The position numbers and the translations under genes were made by a program. From assembly GCF_013416325.1 (NCBI RefSeq), contig NZ_JACCGK010000008.1, positions 62,001 through 126,000 on the forward strand: 64,000 nt of DNA, read 5' to 3'. This DNA is from Vreelandella sedimenti. Lineage in GTDB: Bacteria; Pseudomonadota; Gammaproteobacteria; Pseudomonadales; Halomonadaceae. The notes beneath the pieces were generated by a model. It made no database searches, was not told where the DNA came from, and was given only the letters and a program-made list of their open reading frames with translations. Below are positions 1 to 9,039 of the stretch, piece by piece; the stretch's first letter is position 1, and the number at the start of each line of letters is the position of its first letter.

Positions 1-250
1 GGGTAAAGCCATCGCGCTGCACCCACGCGGCCAGCGCTTCCCGTGCGCCTTTCAGGTGGGCGGGCACGGTGTGGGTTTGGCCATCCTGAGCGGTCATCAC
101 CAACACATCGCCCTTTTGCTCTAGGGGGGCAATCACCACACCGCCTTTGCCATCCGGGCTAATGCCCACCCGGGCCGCCTGACGCATCATGGTGTCGATA
201 AAGCGGGCGCGGGCCTTGGGGGCGTATTTTTTGATGTTGGCGGTGTTCAT
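1..250 (-). CDS. pglX: BREX-1 adenine-specific DNA methyltransferase PglX, N-terminal part
   Basis: Only the first 83 codons lie in the window; the gene runs off the left edge. The N-terminus (MNTANIKKYAPKARARFID) matches the opening typical of BREX type 1 PglX, the m6A methyltransferase that marks host DNA and is needed for BREX phage defence. Its ATG overlaps the TGA of the upstream AlbA_2 gene in an ATGA arrangement, so the two are probably translationally coupled. The catalytic methyltransferase domain is outside the window. The family call therefore rests on the N-terminal match plus the brxA-brxB-brxC genes upstream. Confidence 0.85.
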   Translation of the reverse strand, partial: MNTANIKKYAPKARARFIDTMMRQAARVGISPDGKGGVVIAPLEQKGDVLVMTAQDGQTHTVPAHLKGAREALAAWVQRDGFT

Positions 251-1710
251 GTTGGATCCTTGAAAGTATCTTGCAAAAAGCGCTGGCCTTTAGCCGTTAA
301 GCGGTATTGTTGAAGGCGGCTATTGGGCTTTTCGGGCAGCGTCATTTCGATAAGCTGCTGATTCTGCAACCACGTCATTTGCCTTTTCAGCTGCCCCGAA
401 ACGCCCTTGTGACCAAAGGACTTGGCAATCTCGGCTTTACCTAGGGGCCGGTCGGCAAGGCATTGAAGTATTCTATCGGCCAGACCTGACTCGGGCCGTG
501 ACTCGGGCCGTGACTCGGGCCGTGACTCGGGCCGTGACTGAGTCACTCCTTGGCCAGCATGCAGCTGTTCAAGCGGCACAATAAAGCGCAATCGGTTGGC
601 CACCTCCTCAATGCGCGGCTCTGGCAGCCCCTGGGCGGCGGCCTCGGCAAAAATACGCTTTACGCCGCTGCCCCACTGCTCAATCAGGCCAAGCTCACGA
701 AATACGCGGGCAATCACTGGGTTGCGAATCATCGAAACGCCGCGTTTCATGTCTTCAATCGTCATGCCGGGCATCAGTAGCCCTGGGCTTTCAATCTCGA
801 TACGGTCGTCATAAAACGCAATGCGTATGGGGCTGCCGCGTTGGGAGTAGTCGCTGTGTACCAAGGCGTTAATAATCGCTTCACGCAGGATGGTCAGCGG
901 GATACTCCACACATCGCGGCGACGCATGGCGCCAAACTCTGCCTGCTTGAAGGCATGTTTTTTGAGAAACAGCTCGATGTCATCAACCGCCTGGGGTAAC
1001 GGCGCGTGAATATCTGTCTGGTCGAAAATCTCGACCTTATCGTTACCGCGAAAACGCCCGCACTGAATCCAGGCATCTTCAAAGTGCCATTGGCGCTCGC
1101 GGCCAAACAGCAAAACTCCGCCCACGCTGGGTACTAGGCGACCTTGATACGAGACAATTAGCCGTAACGTGCGAAGCTTATTATCATCAAGCAGTTGTTC
1201 GCTGCGAAAGGCTTGCTGTATGGCGTTTTGGTCAAGGTCGTCACGGCTCAGCTCGGGCATGGGCTGAACGTCAAAGGTGGTTCCGCTCGCTTGGCGCTGC
1301 ATTTCCTGGATGAGCGCCAACCCCGCCTGCCGATTGCTGGAACCGAGCCGCACCAGCACACCGCTTTCTTCGCCAAGCGCTTTGAAAAAGTGTGGGCGTG
1401 CGCTACTCAAAAACACCTCAATACACACCAGGGTATGTTCGCCCACGCTCACCAGTTCAATATTGGGTAATAGCCGAGGGTGAATGGCATCCGCTATCAT
1501 GCTGGTCAGGCGCTCTTCCATATCCAGCGGATCATCCACGCCTAGCACGGTGCCATCATCGTCAACACCAATGATCAACTGGCCACCGGCCGTATTGGCA
1601 AAGGCGACCAGTGTTTTCATCAGCGGCTTAGGCGATGATAGGTCGCGCTTGAACTCAAGCTGCTTACCTTCTGGCTCGCTTAGGCGCTGTTCAATGGTCG
1701 CGGTGGTCAT
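247..1710 (-). CDS. Schlafen-type AlbA_2 domain / ATPase-like protein embedded in the BREX operon
   Basis: This 487-aa protein has an N-terminal AlbA_2 (Schlafen-type) domain at about residues 10-130. It shows the EGKQLEFKRDLS motif and AFANTAGGQLIIGVDDDG. A GHKL-like ATP-binding module follows at about 270-360 (REAIINALVHSDY, then a DDRIEIESPG box). A low-complexity linker of tandem SRPE repeats (about 391-410) leads to a C-terminal winged-helix-like region (about 412-487). It lies between brxC and pglX with a 4-nt overlap to pglX, so it belongs to the BREX transcription unit. Related ATP-binding AlbA_2 proteins occur as BREX accessory genes. Whether it acts as a regulator, nuclease or defence effector cannot be read from the sequence. 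Confidence 0.8.
   Translation of the reverse strand: MTTATIEQRLSEPEGKQLEFKRDLSSPKPLMKTLVAFANTAGGQLIIGVDDDGTVLGVDDPLDMEERLTSMIADAIHPRLLPNIELVSVGEHTLVCIEVFLSSARPHFFKALGEESGVLVRLGSSNRQAGLALIQEMQRQASGTTFDVQPMPELSRDDLDQNAIQQAFRSEQLLDDNKLRTLRLIVSYQGRLVPSVGGVLLFGRERQWHFEDAWIQCGRFRGNDKVEIFDQTDIHAPLPQAVDDIELFLKKHAFKQAEFGAMRRRDVWSIPLTILREAIINALVHSDYSQRGSPIRIAFYDDRIEIESPGLLMPGMTIEDMKRGVSMIRNPVIARVFRELGLIEQWGSGVKRIFAEAAAQGLPEPRIEEVANRLRFIVPLEQLHAGQGVTQSRPESRPESRPESRPESGLADRILQCLADRPLGKAEIAKSFGHKGVSGQLKRQMTWLQNQQLIEMTLPEKPNSRLQQYRLTAKGQRFLQDTFKDPT
488..535. repeat. Four tandem copies of a 12-bp repeat inside the AlbA_2 gene
   Basis: The unit GACTCGGGCCGT occurs four times without change, followed by a partial fifth copy. 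On the coding (minus) strand it encodes a repeated SRPE tetrapeptide in the linker between the ATPase-like module and the C-terminal HTH-like region. Because 12 is a multiple of 3, copy-number change would alter linker length without breaking the frame. Confidence 0.95.
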
Positions 1711-1821
1711 AGGTGCCTTGTTGACTTTTCATATTTCTTTCCGCTTCGCTGTCCCGCGTCCTAGGACACGGGACGGCAGTGAACAGGCATATTGGTCGTG
1801 TCAACAAAAATCGTTTGAACA

Positions 1822-4800
1822 CTAACGCACCTGTACCCGTTTGCCCGCTGAAAGTGACCGTTCCAGCTCTTTTCTCAGCTCGTCCATAAACGCATCGACT
1901 TCCGCTTGGCTTTCCAGGTACACGCCACTATGCACGCGGCTAAGTACGTCGCTTACACGCACTCTTGCCACGGGTTTGGGGGCATTTACCGCCGCCGGTA
2001 CTGTTTCGGTGTGCGGGTCGTAGGTTTTATCACGTGGTGCCGTTTGTGGGGCTGGCTTGGGGTTCTCTGATGTTGGAGCCGGTGTTGTGGTGTTTCCCGC
2101 AGGCGCAGGCGGCTGCCGCTTGGCCGCCTCAGCCTGGGCGTGGTGAAGCGCATCCAAACTTTCTTCTTCTAGCTCGACGGCAGTTTCGGTTTGCAGCTGG
2201 TAGATCTGCGCGACGCTGACCGATTGATTGACCGATGCTTTAAGCTGCTGCAGTGGGTGCAGCAAACGGTTGCTGAGCTCGGCGGTGCCAATGCCGCTTT
2301 TGGCTATTTCAGCGCTCACCTTGGCAATGCGTGTGTCGATACGGGCAATGGCGTGCTGCCGTTTTTCCTCCACTAGGCCGCTGTTAATGTCATACAGCGT
2401 GCGTACTAGGCCATCCACCTTGTTGAGCATGGCGTAGGGCGCTTCGGCCCGGTAAATACGCTCACACTCAGCCAGCGTTTGCTGGGCCTGGGTGTTTTTC
2501 TCAAGCTCTAGGCGGTTCACCGCAAACCGGTTGAGCGCTTGTTCTAGCTGCTGCCAGGTGGTGAGCTGCTTAGTAAAGAAGTCGTTGAGATCGCGGTAGT
2601 CTTCTTCAACATCAAGCAGCGTGTCTTGCTGGCTGGCGACGGTTTTGAAGAAATCAAAGCTATCGTCAAGGCGCAGTAGGCGCTCCACTTCCCGCAGGGA
2701 GTTGTCAATTGCGTTGCGACCGGGGAAGTTGCCCACGTCGGTTTTGCTTTTATACGCTTCTAGCTCACGTCGCCAGTGGGTTAAGCGGTCTACGTAATAG
2801 GTAAACAGCTCTTTTTCGCTGGTGGGGCCTAGCTGGCCAAATAGCTCTTTCGTGAGGTTACGAGCTTTGTTGAGCACTGCATCTTCGGTTTGGCGCTTCT
2901 TCTGGAGGCGGACTTCACTGCGGCGGCGGGCGTTGTTGAGTAGCTCAAAGGCTTCTTTACCGCTGAGCGCAGGGCCAGCGGTGTGGAAGGTTAAGCGCCC
3001 AGCGGCGTGCAGGCGGCCTAAAATCAGCAGCGTTTCACCTTCTGGCCAGCCGAAGGGTCGGTTGCTAAAGCGCTCAATCAGCGGGTTAAGTGGCACCGGT
3101 TCGCCGCCGTGTAGGGTGATGTACTGCTCCACCTCTTTCACGGCCTGGGGGTTGCCCTCCTCGCTGTCCAGGTTAAGGTTCTGGGTGCCCAGGTCATCGG
3201 CGGTTAATACGGCCTGCAGCTCGCGCATTGGCTCGGGGCTAAGTGCCGTGAGCTGGCTCAGCTTGTTGTAGGTGTTTTCCAGCAGATAGCGACAGGCCTC
3301 ATCCAAACGGGTAGTCAGCTGGTTACGGTTGAGATCAAGCTTTTGCCCGAGCGCGTAAACGTCAGCATCTAGCAGCATCTCTTCCAAACGCACCCGCAGG
3401 CGTTTTTTGCGCTCTTGGTTTTCACGGCCACGGTCGGCCAGAATGCGCTCTACGCTGTGGTCGTTAGCCGATAGGTTCAGGCGGATAAACTTATCGGTTT
3501 TCAGCAGGGTGCGCAGTTCATCGGTAAAACGCTTATCGTCGGGCAGCTTAATCAGCACCTGCCCGCCGTTATCGCCGCTTTTGTGGATGCAGCCTGCTTC
3601 GCTTAGCTGTACGTACTCCACGTCCAGCGGTGAGACCACCTCCACCCTTAGCTGGCTCTGGTAGCGGCCATCCAGGGTGTGGCCATCCAGGTAGCGGCCA
3701 ATGCTGTAGTCGGTTTTGTTGACCGGATAGCGGTATTTGTTGCGGTCACGAAGCGAGTCTTTGAAGATCAGGCTTGAGAGCTCTTTATTCTCGTCGCTGC
3801 TGGTGACTTCGGTAGCTTTGATCTTGCGGGTGATGTCGCGCTCTTCATTGGTGAGAAACTGGTATTCATCGCCGTTACGGGTTATCAGGCTCTCTTTTTC
3901 CAGCCGTGCCAGGGTCGCTTCCAGCTGCTCACGAATGGCTATGCGGTCATCGTCGATTTGGGTCAGTGAGAGCGTCACCAGGTTATCGACCGTACCCTTC
4001 ACCAGATCCACATAGCGGATCATAAACAGCGTGCGTAGGGTTTCGACATCAAACGCCTCTAACACGGGGTTTTCACTGGCCTGATCAATGGTGCGCTTTA
4101 CCGCCGTATCAAGAAAGCCCTCTACCGCTGTGTAGAAGCAGTGCATCGGTACCAGCGCGCCAAGCGCTTTCTCCTGCACGGCCTTGGCGGCCATGTGGAA
4201 CGCATCGAGCATGGAGCGCTCGCCATAGGCCAAGTGAGCACCCGTCGCCCCTACCTTGCGGATCTCTTCAAAGACTTTTTGCACCAGTTGGAAGTGGTAC
4301 GGCACAAAGGGGTAATTGGCGATAAAGCTTTCCACGCCTTCGATGTTTTTTAGCGTGGGGCCAGAGCGGTCAAAGGTCAGCTGGTTACGCAAGATGGAGC
4401 CTTTGGCTTCAAACACACCTTCCAGCTCAGCGCGTGCCGGGTCGGTTTTCACCAGCAGGCGCTTGCGGATGACTTCGTCAGAGTTGGAACTTGAGAGCGA
4501 TAAGCGGGTTTTGAAGCGCCCGGCGATCTTAGAGAAATCGTTGGCTTTTGAGGCGGTCATTTCGCCTAGCACTGCGTCCATATCCGCCTGAGACGTCACC
4601 ACAATCCAAGCGCGACCACCGCAAATCGTGCCCAAGTTTTCGGTCAGTGTTTGCAGGGTGAGCATAAGGCGAGTGTCGCTGCCAATAAACTGGCCGACTT
4701 CGTCCACCATAAACACCATGCGCCGGGTGGATGATTGGGATTCCAAAAACTCTTTCACCCAGTGGCAGAAGTTTTCTACCGAAACGCTGAAGTTGGTTTC

Positions 4801-5553
4801 TGATTCCTCAAACCATTTATGCGCCGCTTCAGGGGAGAGATCGAGCGCCGTGCCAATCGCTTGCTCGATATCGTCCTGGTAGAACTGGTAGCCGTCTCGC
4901 TCGTCTTCCCATACCACGCCGCTGACCTTGTTAAAGGCCTGCTTAAAGCGATCATACACGCCGCGTTTTTCTAAGTGGCGCTCCATGTGGGCAATGTGCG
5001 GATAATCCGAGCTAAAGCCTTGGTACTCGTTAAATACGCGCAGAAAGACGTTGAGGATGGGGTTGCCATCGTCGTTAGAGCTGGCCTTGCTGTCGATGTT
5101 GAACAGCACCACATGGGCGGGTTCGCGTACTGCGTTAGTGATATCAGCCCGTATGGAGCTGTCCACCAGCTTCCGCTCATCAAAGAAATCCGCCGCCCGC
5201 TTGGCATGGCCGTTTGCATCAAAAGCTTCGGTATTTTCCAGCAGATAAGAGAGCGTTTTCAAAAAGTGCGATTTACCCGACCCAAAGAAACCGCTAACCC
5301 AGACGCCCACACGGTTGGCGATGGAGGGGTCATCTACCGGAGTGGTGTAAGACTCAAAAAAGGCGCGGAAGTGCTTTTCCAGCTCATTGGTGACCACGTA
5401 CTCATCTAGCTCTTGGTAGATGGTTTCCTGGTCACGCTGATCAGCCTTTACAACACCATTGATTGACCGGCTGAGCGGCTTGAGGAAAAGCTCTTGAATG
5501 CGCATATCAGTCCTATAAACTTTTTGAAAGCAGTCCATTACATCGACCGGCAT
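1822..5553 (-). CDS. brxC: BREX system P-loop ATPase BrxC
   Basis: This 1243-aa protein is in the size range of BrxC/PglY, the large P-loop protein of BREX. A Walker A motif (SGFFGSGKSHF) lies at about residues 88-98 and a Walker B-like stretch (MVFMVDEVGQFI) at about 280. The N-terminal pattern (LFLKPLSRSINGVVKAD) is typical of BrxC. The C-terminal half is largely helical and charged, with a Pro/Ala/Thr-rich segment near 1150-1200. The gene follows brxB by about 100 bp and precedes the AlbA_2 gene by about 110 bp, all on the minus strand. It is required for BREX in characterised systems, but its molecular role is not settled. Confidence 0.95.
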   Translation of the reverse strand: MPVDVMDCFQKVYRTDMRIQELFLKPLSRSINGVVKADQRDQETIYQELDEYVVTNELEKHFRAFFESYTTPVDDPSIANRVGVWVSGFFGSGKSHFLKTLSYLLENTEAFDANGHAKRAADFFDERKLVDSSIRADITNAVREPAHVVLFNIDSKASSNDDGNPILNVFLRVFNEYQGFSSDYPHIAHMERHLEKRGVYDRFKQAFNKVSGVVWEDERDGYQFYQDDIEQAIGTALDLSPEAAHKWFEESETNFSVSVENFCHWVKEFLESQSSTRRMVFMVDEVGQFIGSDTRLMLTLQTLTENLGTICGGRAWIVVTSQADMDAVLGEMTASKANDFSKIAGRFKTRLSLSSSNSDEVIRKRLLVKTDPARAELEGVFEAKGSILRNQLTFDRSGPTLKNIEGVESFIANYPFVPYHFQLVQKVFEEIRKVGATGAHLAYGERSMLDAFHMAAKAVQEKALGALVPMHCFYTAVEGFLDTAVKRTIDQASENPVLEAFDVETLRTLFMIRYVDLVKGTVDNLVTLSLTQIDDDRIAIREQLEATLARLEKESLITRNGDEYQFLTNEERDITRKIKATEVTSSDENKELSSLIFKDSLRDRNKYRYPVNKTDYSIGRYLDGHTLDGRYQSQLRVEVVSPLDVEYVQLSEAGCIHKSGDNGGQVLIKLPDDKRFTDELRTLLKTDKFIRLNLSANDHSVERILADRGRENQERKKRLRVRLEEMLLDADVYALGQKLDLNRNQLTTRLDEACRYLLENTYNKLSQLTALSPEPMRELQAVLTADDLGTQNLNLDSEEGNPQAVKEVEQYITLHGGEPVPLNPLIERFSNRPFGWPEGETLLILGRLHAAGRLTFHTAGPALSGKEAFELLNNARRRSEVRLQKKRQTEDAVLNKARNLTKELFGQLGPTSEKELFTYYVDRLTHWRRELEAYKSKTDVGNFPGRNAIDNSLREVERLLRLDDSFDFFKTVASQQDTLLDVEEDYRDLNDFFTKQLTTWQQLEQALNRFAVNRLELEKNTQAQQTLAECERIYRAEAPYAMLNKVDGLVRTLYDINSGLVEEKRQHAIARIDTRIAKVSAEIAKSGIGTAELSNRLLHPLQQLKASVNQSVSVAQIYQLQTETAVELEEESLDALHHAQAEAAKRQPPAPAGNTTTPAPTSENPKPAPQTAPRDKTYDPHTETVPAAVNAPKPVARVRVSDVLSRVHSGVYLESQAEVDAFMDELRKELERSLSAGKRVQVR

Positions 5554-5649
5554 GATGCCAAAACGGGTAATGGCACTGTTGATAACGACATTATTGATAA
5601 CAACAATAAACGAGCGAACGTAACACAGTGAACGGCCTAAAACGCTGCG

Positions 5650-6273
5650 TTAGGGCACGAGCGCAAAAGCGCGATAGTAGTTATTGCTCTTAATCTGATT
5701 AAACAGGGTAAGCGTTTGCCCATCGTAGCGGCCTGGGTAAAACAGTACCAAAGGCTTATGCCCTAACGGGCCATGCAGCGCGTTCAGCAAACTATGCGCC
5801 CGTACCATTGGCCATAGACTACCGACACCGGTTAGTAGCACGATATCAGGGTCATGCGACAAAGAGTGTCGGATGAGGTAAGGGGCAAACTTATCCATGT
5901 GCAGTGGCCCACGCAGCGCCTGAAGCAGCGCTGCATCACCTTTGTTTTTCTGCATGGCAATGGCTTTATCAAGAAACCCGCGCTCAGTCAGATAGTCTTT
6001 AAGCACGTGAAGTAAGTTAACCTGCGCCACCTTGACATGGGCGTATTGGCGCGCCATTAACGAGGGAAGGAAGTTCAGATAGGCACGTACCTGAAGCTCT
6101 TGCTCAGGAGCATAATCAAAAATCCAAAAACCAATTTCGTTACCTAACCCTTGGCCTGCTAAAAAATCCGGCCGCGCGATTTTCTCGGCGACTTGGTTTA
6201 ATCGTGCCCGAAGCTGGTCATCCTCATGGAACATAACGCTGGTAGGTGGTAGGTGCTGCTCATTATGTGACAT
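5650..6273 (-). CDS. brxB: BREX protein BrxB (DUF1788)
   Basis: This 207-aa protein matches the BrxB/DUF1788 family in length and in motifs such as GNEIGFWIFDYAPEQE, the LLTGVGSLWPMVRAHSLLNAL stretch and PLVLFYPGRYDGQTLTLF. BrxB is a core BREX component of unknown biochemical function. It sits between brxA and brxC in the standard order, so it is probably co-transcribed with them. There is no signal peptide or membrane segment, so it should be cytoplasmic. Confidence 0.93.
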   Translation of the reverse strand: MSHNEQHLPPTSVMFHEDDQLRARLNQVAEKIARPDFLAGQGLGNEIGFWIFDYAPEQELQVRAYLNFLPSLMARQYAHVKVAQVNLLHVLKDYLTERGFLDKAIAMQKNKGDAALLQALRGPLHMDKFAPYLIRHSLSHDPDIVLLTGVGSLWPMVRAHSLLNALHGPLGHKPLVLFYPGRYDGQTLTLFNQIKSNNYYRAFALVP

Positions 6274-6390
6274 GCGGAGCGTCTCTATGTCGGGCTTGTT
6301 TTGGGCAAGATTACGTTGCTTACAGCCATAGCCGCAAGGTCTACTTAGTTTTCATTAGTTCAATAATGAGTTTTTCCAACAGATAAATGC

Positions 6391-6993
6391 TTAGCGCAAT
6401 TTTTGAAGACAATTTTGCAAACGGGTATGGCGGTGGGTTTCAAGCAGCATCTTCAGCTCTGGGCGGGGCAAGAAAGACTGAAGCCGACGTGATCGGCTGG
6501 AATCCAATATGCCGACCTCTGTCAGCATCCGAAACACTACCTGGCCCATTTTGCGCCTTGAACTTTCTGCCCAGGTAGCAATCGCTGCATCGCGGTTAGC
6601 ACGCTCGACAAGAAACTCATCCCACTGATAGGACTGAAGCTTTTCAGACCGCGTTAAAAACGAATCGGCCACCACGCTTTCAAGAAACTCCACCAGCAGC
6701 AGGTTGCGCGCCATGGCAGCACAAAACGATATCTGCGACGCTAGCTGATCATCTCCATCGTGCAGGGCTTTCCAAAAAGAGGGTTCCAGTTTCTCTAAGC
6801 GTTTACGGATGGCCTGCGCTGCACGCTTGGCTGTCGCTGGGCGATTCTTCTGCAGGCGGTTTTCAACGATGATGGCTTGATGCCAGTGCGCTTCGTCTAC
6901 CTCGTCCAGCAATAGCGTTGCAACTGCACGGCTTTCACGCACCATCAATCCACCACCAATGAGGTCTGAGTTGTAACTAAATGAAAGCGTCAC
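6391..6993 (-). CDS. brxA: BREX protein BrxA (DUF1819)
   Basis: This 200-aa protein matches BrxA/DUF1819, the first gene of BREX type 1 operons. The N-terminus has the family's YNSDLIGGGLMVRESRAVATLLL pattern, here 16 residues in. The rest is helical, as expected for the NusB-like winged-helix BrxA fold. The first codon is GTG (MTLSFSYN) with no clear Shine-Dalgarno sequence. The next in-frame ATG would remove the conserved N-terminal motif, so GTG is preferred. A possible promoter lies just upstream on the minus strand (TTTACA, 17 nt, AATATG), but it is weak. Confidence 0.92.
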   Translation of the reverse strand: MTLSFSYNSDLIGGGLMVRESRAVATLLLDEVDEAHWHQAIIVENRLQKNRPATAKRAAQAIRKRLEKLEPSFWKALHDGDDQLASQISFCAAMARNLLLVEFLESVVADSFLTRSEKLQSYQWDEFLVERANRDAAIATWAESSRRKMGQVVFRMLTEVGILDSSRSRRLQSFLPRPELKMLLETHRHTRLQNCLQKLR

Positions 6994-7080
6994 AAGAGAT
7001 TTACCATATTTACGTGCAGAGCATTACTGTAAACCAATTTGCAACCGCCTACGACCTAGTGCCTACTCAAGACCTTAGCT

Positions 7081-7488
7081 TTACCACCCCACCATATTTT
7101 CCAACTCGGCAGCGCGCATGGCGGTTTCTCTTAACAAACAATCGTTGCTGGCAATTTGTGCGAGCGTGCCACCGATAGTGGCGTAGAAGTCGCAATTAGC
7201 ATCACGATAGGTGATCCAGTGACGTTGGGCATTTAACAGCACTTGCTGGCGTTCTTCGGAAAGATCGCGTCGGGCATCGCTATAGGCGCCATTCAAACGC
7301 GCATCTTGAGTAGCAAACTCATCAGCAATGCAGTTCAGTATTTCAACAGTCACTCCACCAGAGGCATCCATACATTTACCAAAGCGGCCGGTATATTCAT
7401 CCTCAGTGCTGCTTTGTGCTGTTGCTGTCACCGGCAATATCAAACATGTCACCAGCGCTATTGCTGGCCGCCATTTTTTCATCGTCAT
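7081..7488 (-). CDS. Secreted LprI/DUF1311-family protein
   Basis: This 135-aa protein has a clear Sec signal peptide (MTMKKWRPAIALVTCLILPVTATAQ, cut at about residue 25). The mature part carries the DUF1311/LprI pattern: Cys-paired helices with LNGAYSDARRDL, LLNAQRHWITYRDANCDFY and NDCLLRETAMRAAEL. LprI-type proteins are periplasmic or lipoprotein-associated, and some inhibit lysozyme. The actual target here is unknown. It is encoded on the same strand as brxA, about 90 bp upstream of it, but is not a known BREX component. A candidate brxA promoter lies between them, so it is probably an independent unit. Confidence 0.85.
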   Translation of the reverse strand: MTMKKWRPAIALVTCLILPVTATAQSSTEDEYTGRFGKCMDASGGVTVEILNCIADEFATQDARLNGAYSDARRDLSEERQQVLLNAQRHWITYRDANCDFYATIGGTLAQIASNDCLLRETAMRAAELENMVGW

Positions 7489-7547
7489 GTTCTTTTCTCC
7501 TGTCTATGGATCACTTTTTCGCCCTAGCTCACCAGACGAGGCGTGCT

Positions 7548-7667
7548 TCAGTCCTGGTAGCGCACGGCTTTGAGTTGTGCTTTTCCCTGCCCCCAGGTAA
7601 ATAGCGTGATTCCTTCTTCTTCAGAGGATTCGACGACAATGGCATCGGCACCACACGTTGATAAGCT
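7548..7667 (-). pseudogene. Possible C-terminal remnant of a lipoprotein-like gene
   Basis: A 39-codon open stretch on the minus strand ends in TGA and translates to coding-like sequence (GADAIVVESSEEEGITLF, then WGQGKAQLKAVRYQD). It has no in-frame start codon and is closed upstream by TAA at 7668-7670. The GADAIVV core recalls short bacterial lipoprotein families with a Cys-containing small domain, but the match is too short to name. It could be chance or a decayed gene tail. Confidence 0.3.
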
Positions 7668-7751
7668 TTAACGTTCGGTTTAAGTACAAATTTAGTGATT
7701 AATTATTTTGCTAATTGGTCATTAGCTGCCGATTCCGCGCGGGGATCGGTT

Positions 7752-8420
7752 TTAACGAGACGACCACTTCATAAAATCGTGCAGCGCAGGAACCTGCAAC
7801 CCCATGTCGTCGGAAAACTGATATTCATCCTCTGACACCATGTTGGTAGCGTAAGCACGTAACCAAAACTTGCGTTCATCTGCGGTCAGAACATACCCCT
7901 TGTCCTGCTCGCTGCCTTTTAACCTATCAGGTATCGCCCAGCCGCGTTTTGAAAGCCTAGCAATTGTAATGACTAAATGAGTCATTAGTTCTTGTTCTGG
8001 AGCTACATAATCATGAAATTCTGGCCAGAATTCCTTATCACCGGGCGACCCTTGCCAGCCTTTAATACGATTTACTTCATTAAGGTCGTCATAAGGATGA
8101 GAATGAAAGGTACCTACCAACTCAATGTTTTGCCAATAGCGCTCAAAAAACAGCTTCTTGGCGATAATAGAGTCGAAATTAGGTTGAACCCAATCTTCAT
8201 GACGAGTTGCAGACGTTTCAACCGTCGCCATAGTAGCGACGATACGTGCTGGTAGGGTTCCCTTTGCTGGTATGGAGTATCCCCAGAGCAAACCAAAAGT
8301 TTCCAGCTTGAGATATCCTTTTGACCGTTCTCGACCACGATGTTCAAATTCATAGGCTTCGAAAGCAGTAGTGAAAAGTTGAGGCACTACATACTCTTCA
8401 ATATATGTTACTTTTTCCAT
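7752..8420 (-). CDS. JAMM/MPN-domain (Mov34/JAB-like) putative metalloprotease
   Basis: This 222-aa protein carries a JAMM-like metal site: VGTFHSHP at residues 102-109 (H106 and H108), then S125 and D128 in GSPGD, with an upstream Glu (E40, LETFGLLWG). The 15-residue gap between HSHP and SPGD is longer than the usual 7, so there is an insertion in the catalytic loop. JAMM proteins in bacteria cleave isopeptide or peptide bonds, often of ubiquitin-like modifiers or sulfur carriers. No E1, E2 or ubiquitin-like gene is seen nearby. There is no signal peptide, so it is probably cytoplasmic. It sits about 1.4 kb upstream of brxA on the same strand. Confidence 0.72.
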   Translation of the reverse strand: MEKVTYIEEYVVPQLFTTAFEAYEFEHRGRERSKGYLKLETFGLLWGYSIPAKGTLPARIVATMATVETSATRHEDWVQPNFDSIIAKKLFFERYWQNIELVGTFHSHPYDDLNEVNRIKGWQGSPGDKEFWPEFHDYVAPEQELMTHLVITIARLSKRGWAIPDRLKGSEQDKGYVLTADERKFWLRAYATNMVSEDEYQFSDDMGLQVPALHDFMKWSSR

Positions 8421-9039
8421 CGATTAACCCTTAATGAGTTTATAGTATGAAATCAAGATGTTTTGAATATCGGACAAAACAAGATACCCCAAGTAAAGGT
8501 TCAGAATATGTGCGAACTTGATTTTTTTAGGAAGCAGCATGCATACAAGTCAAGGCGCTTGCCATACAGGATCAGTATCTCAAGGTAGAAAAGCATTCTG
8601 ACGGCCAGCTAGCCAGCTATCGACTTACCATGATTAATGGTTAACACACACTGACAAACAGCCTATGGAACAAATCATTCATATAGCCGATTTCCTGAGT
8701 GCTAAGGGAACGCTTGTTACGCCGCCCTTGCCGAACACAACGTTAATTACCACCATCACCTCTTTGCAGGATTTACTCCTGGAGGGATAGCGCATGTGGC
8801 ATTGCGTGGGCAGTTACAGCAGCGCCGTCGCCAATGGACAAGTCGCTATCTAACACCTGTAATAACCTAAGCAAGTGACGGTAGCGATAACTCCCAGCGG
8901 CCAGCGGTGATGGGCGCTAAGCCAGACAAGCGGAGGGCGTAACGCTCAACTGTCGAAAGAAGGAAAGCAACTCACGCACATAGTTAACGAAGCAGCCATA
9001 GGTATAGTTTATTTTTATGCGGCTTGAGTTGTCGCACCC
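8421..9039. other. Gene-poor stretch with coding-like but broken fragments
   Basis: No intact gene is supported here. Two plus-strand open stretches look like pieces of lost proteins. One, at about 8532-8645, reads QVKALAIQDQYLKVEK and later SYRLTMING before a stop. The other, at about 8708-8860, reads YAALAEHNVNYHHHLFAGF, then TPGGIAHVALRGQLQQ, before a stop. Neither has a good start or RBS. A 41-codon frame at 8665-8790 starts with ATG but has no RBS. The fragments were not recognised. They may be a decayed 5' neighbour of the cassette that begins at 9083. Confidence 0.35.

Noticed and set aside
7730..7755. Hairpin CCGATTCC/GGGATCGG near the JAMM gene end
   Set aside because: The T-rich side faces the plus strand, where no gene ends. 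On the minus strand no T-tract follows.
8665..8790. 41-codon frame starting with ATG (MEQIIHIADFLSAKG)
   Set aside because: No RBS, an overlapping coding-like frame in another phase and no recognised family. It is treated as part of the decayed stretch.
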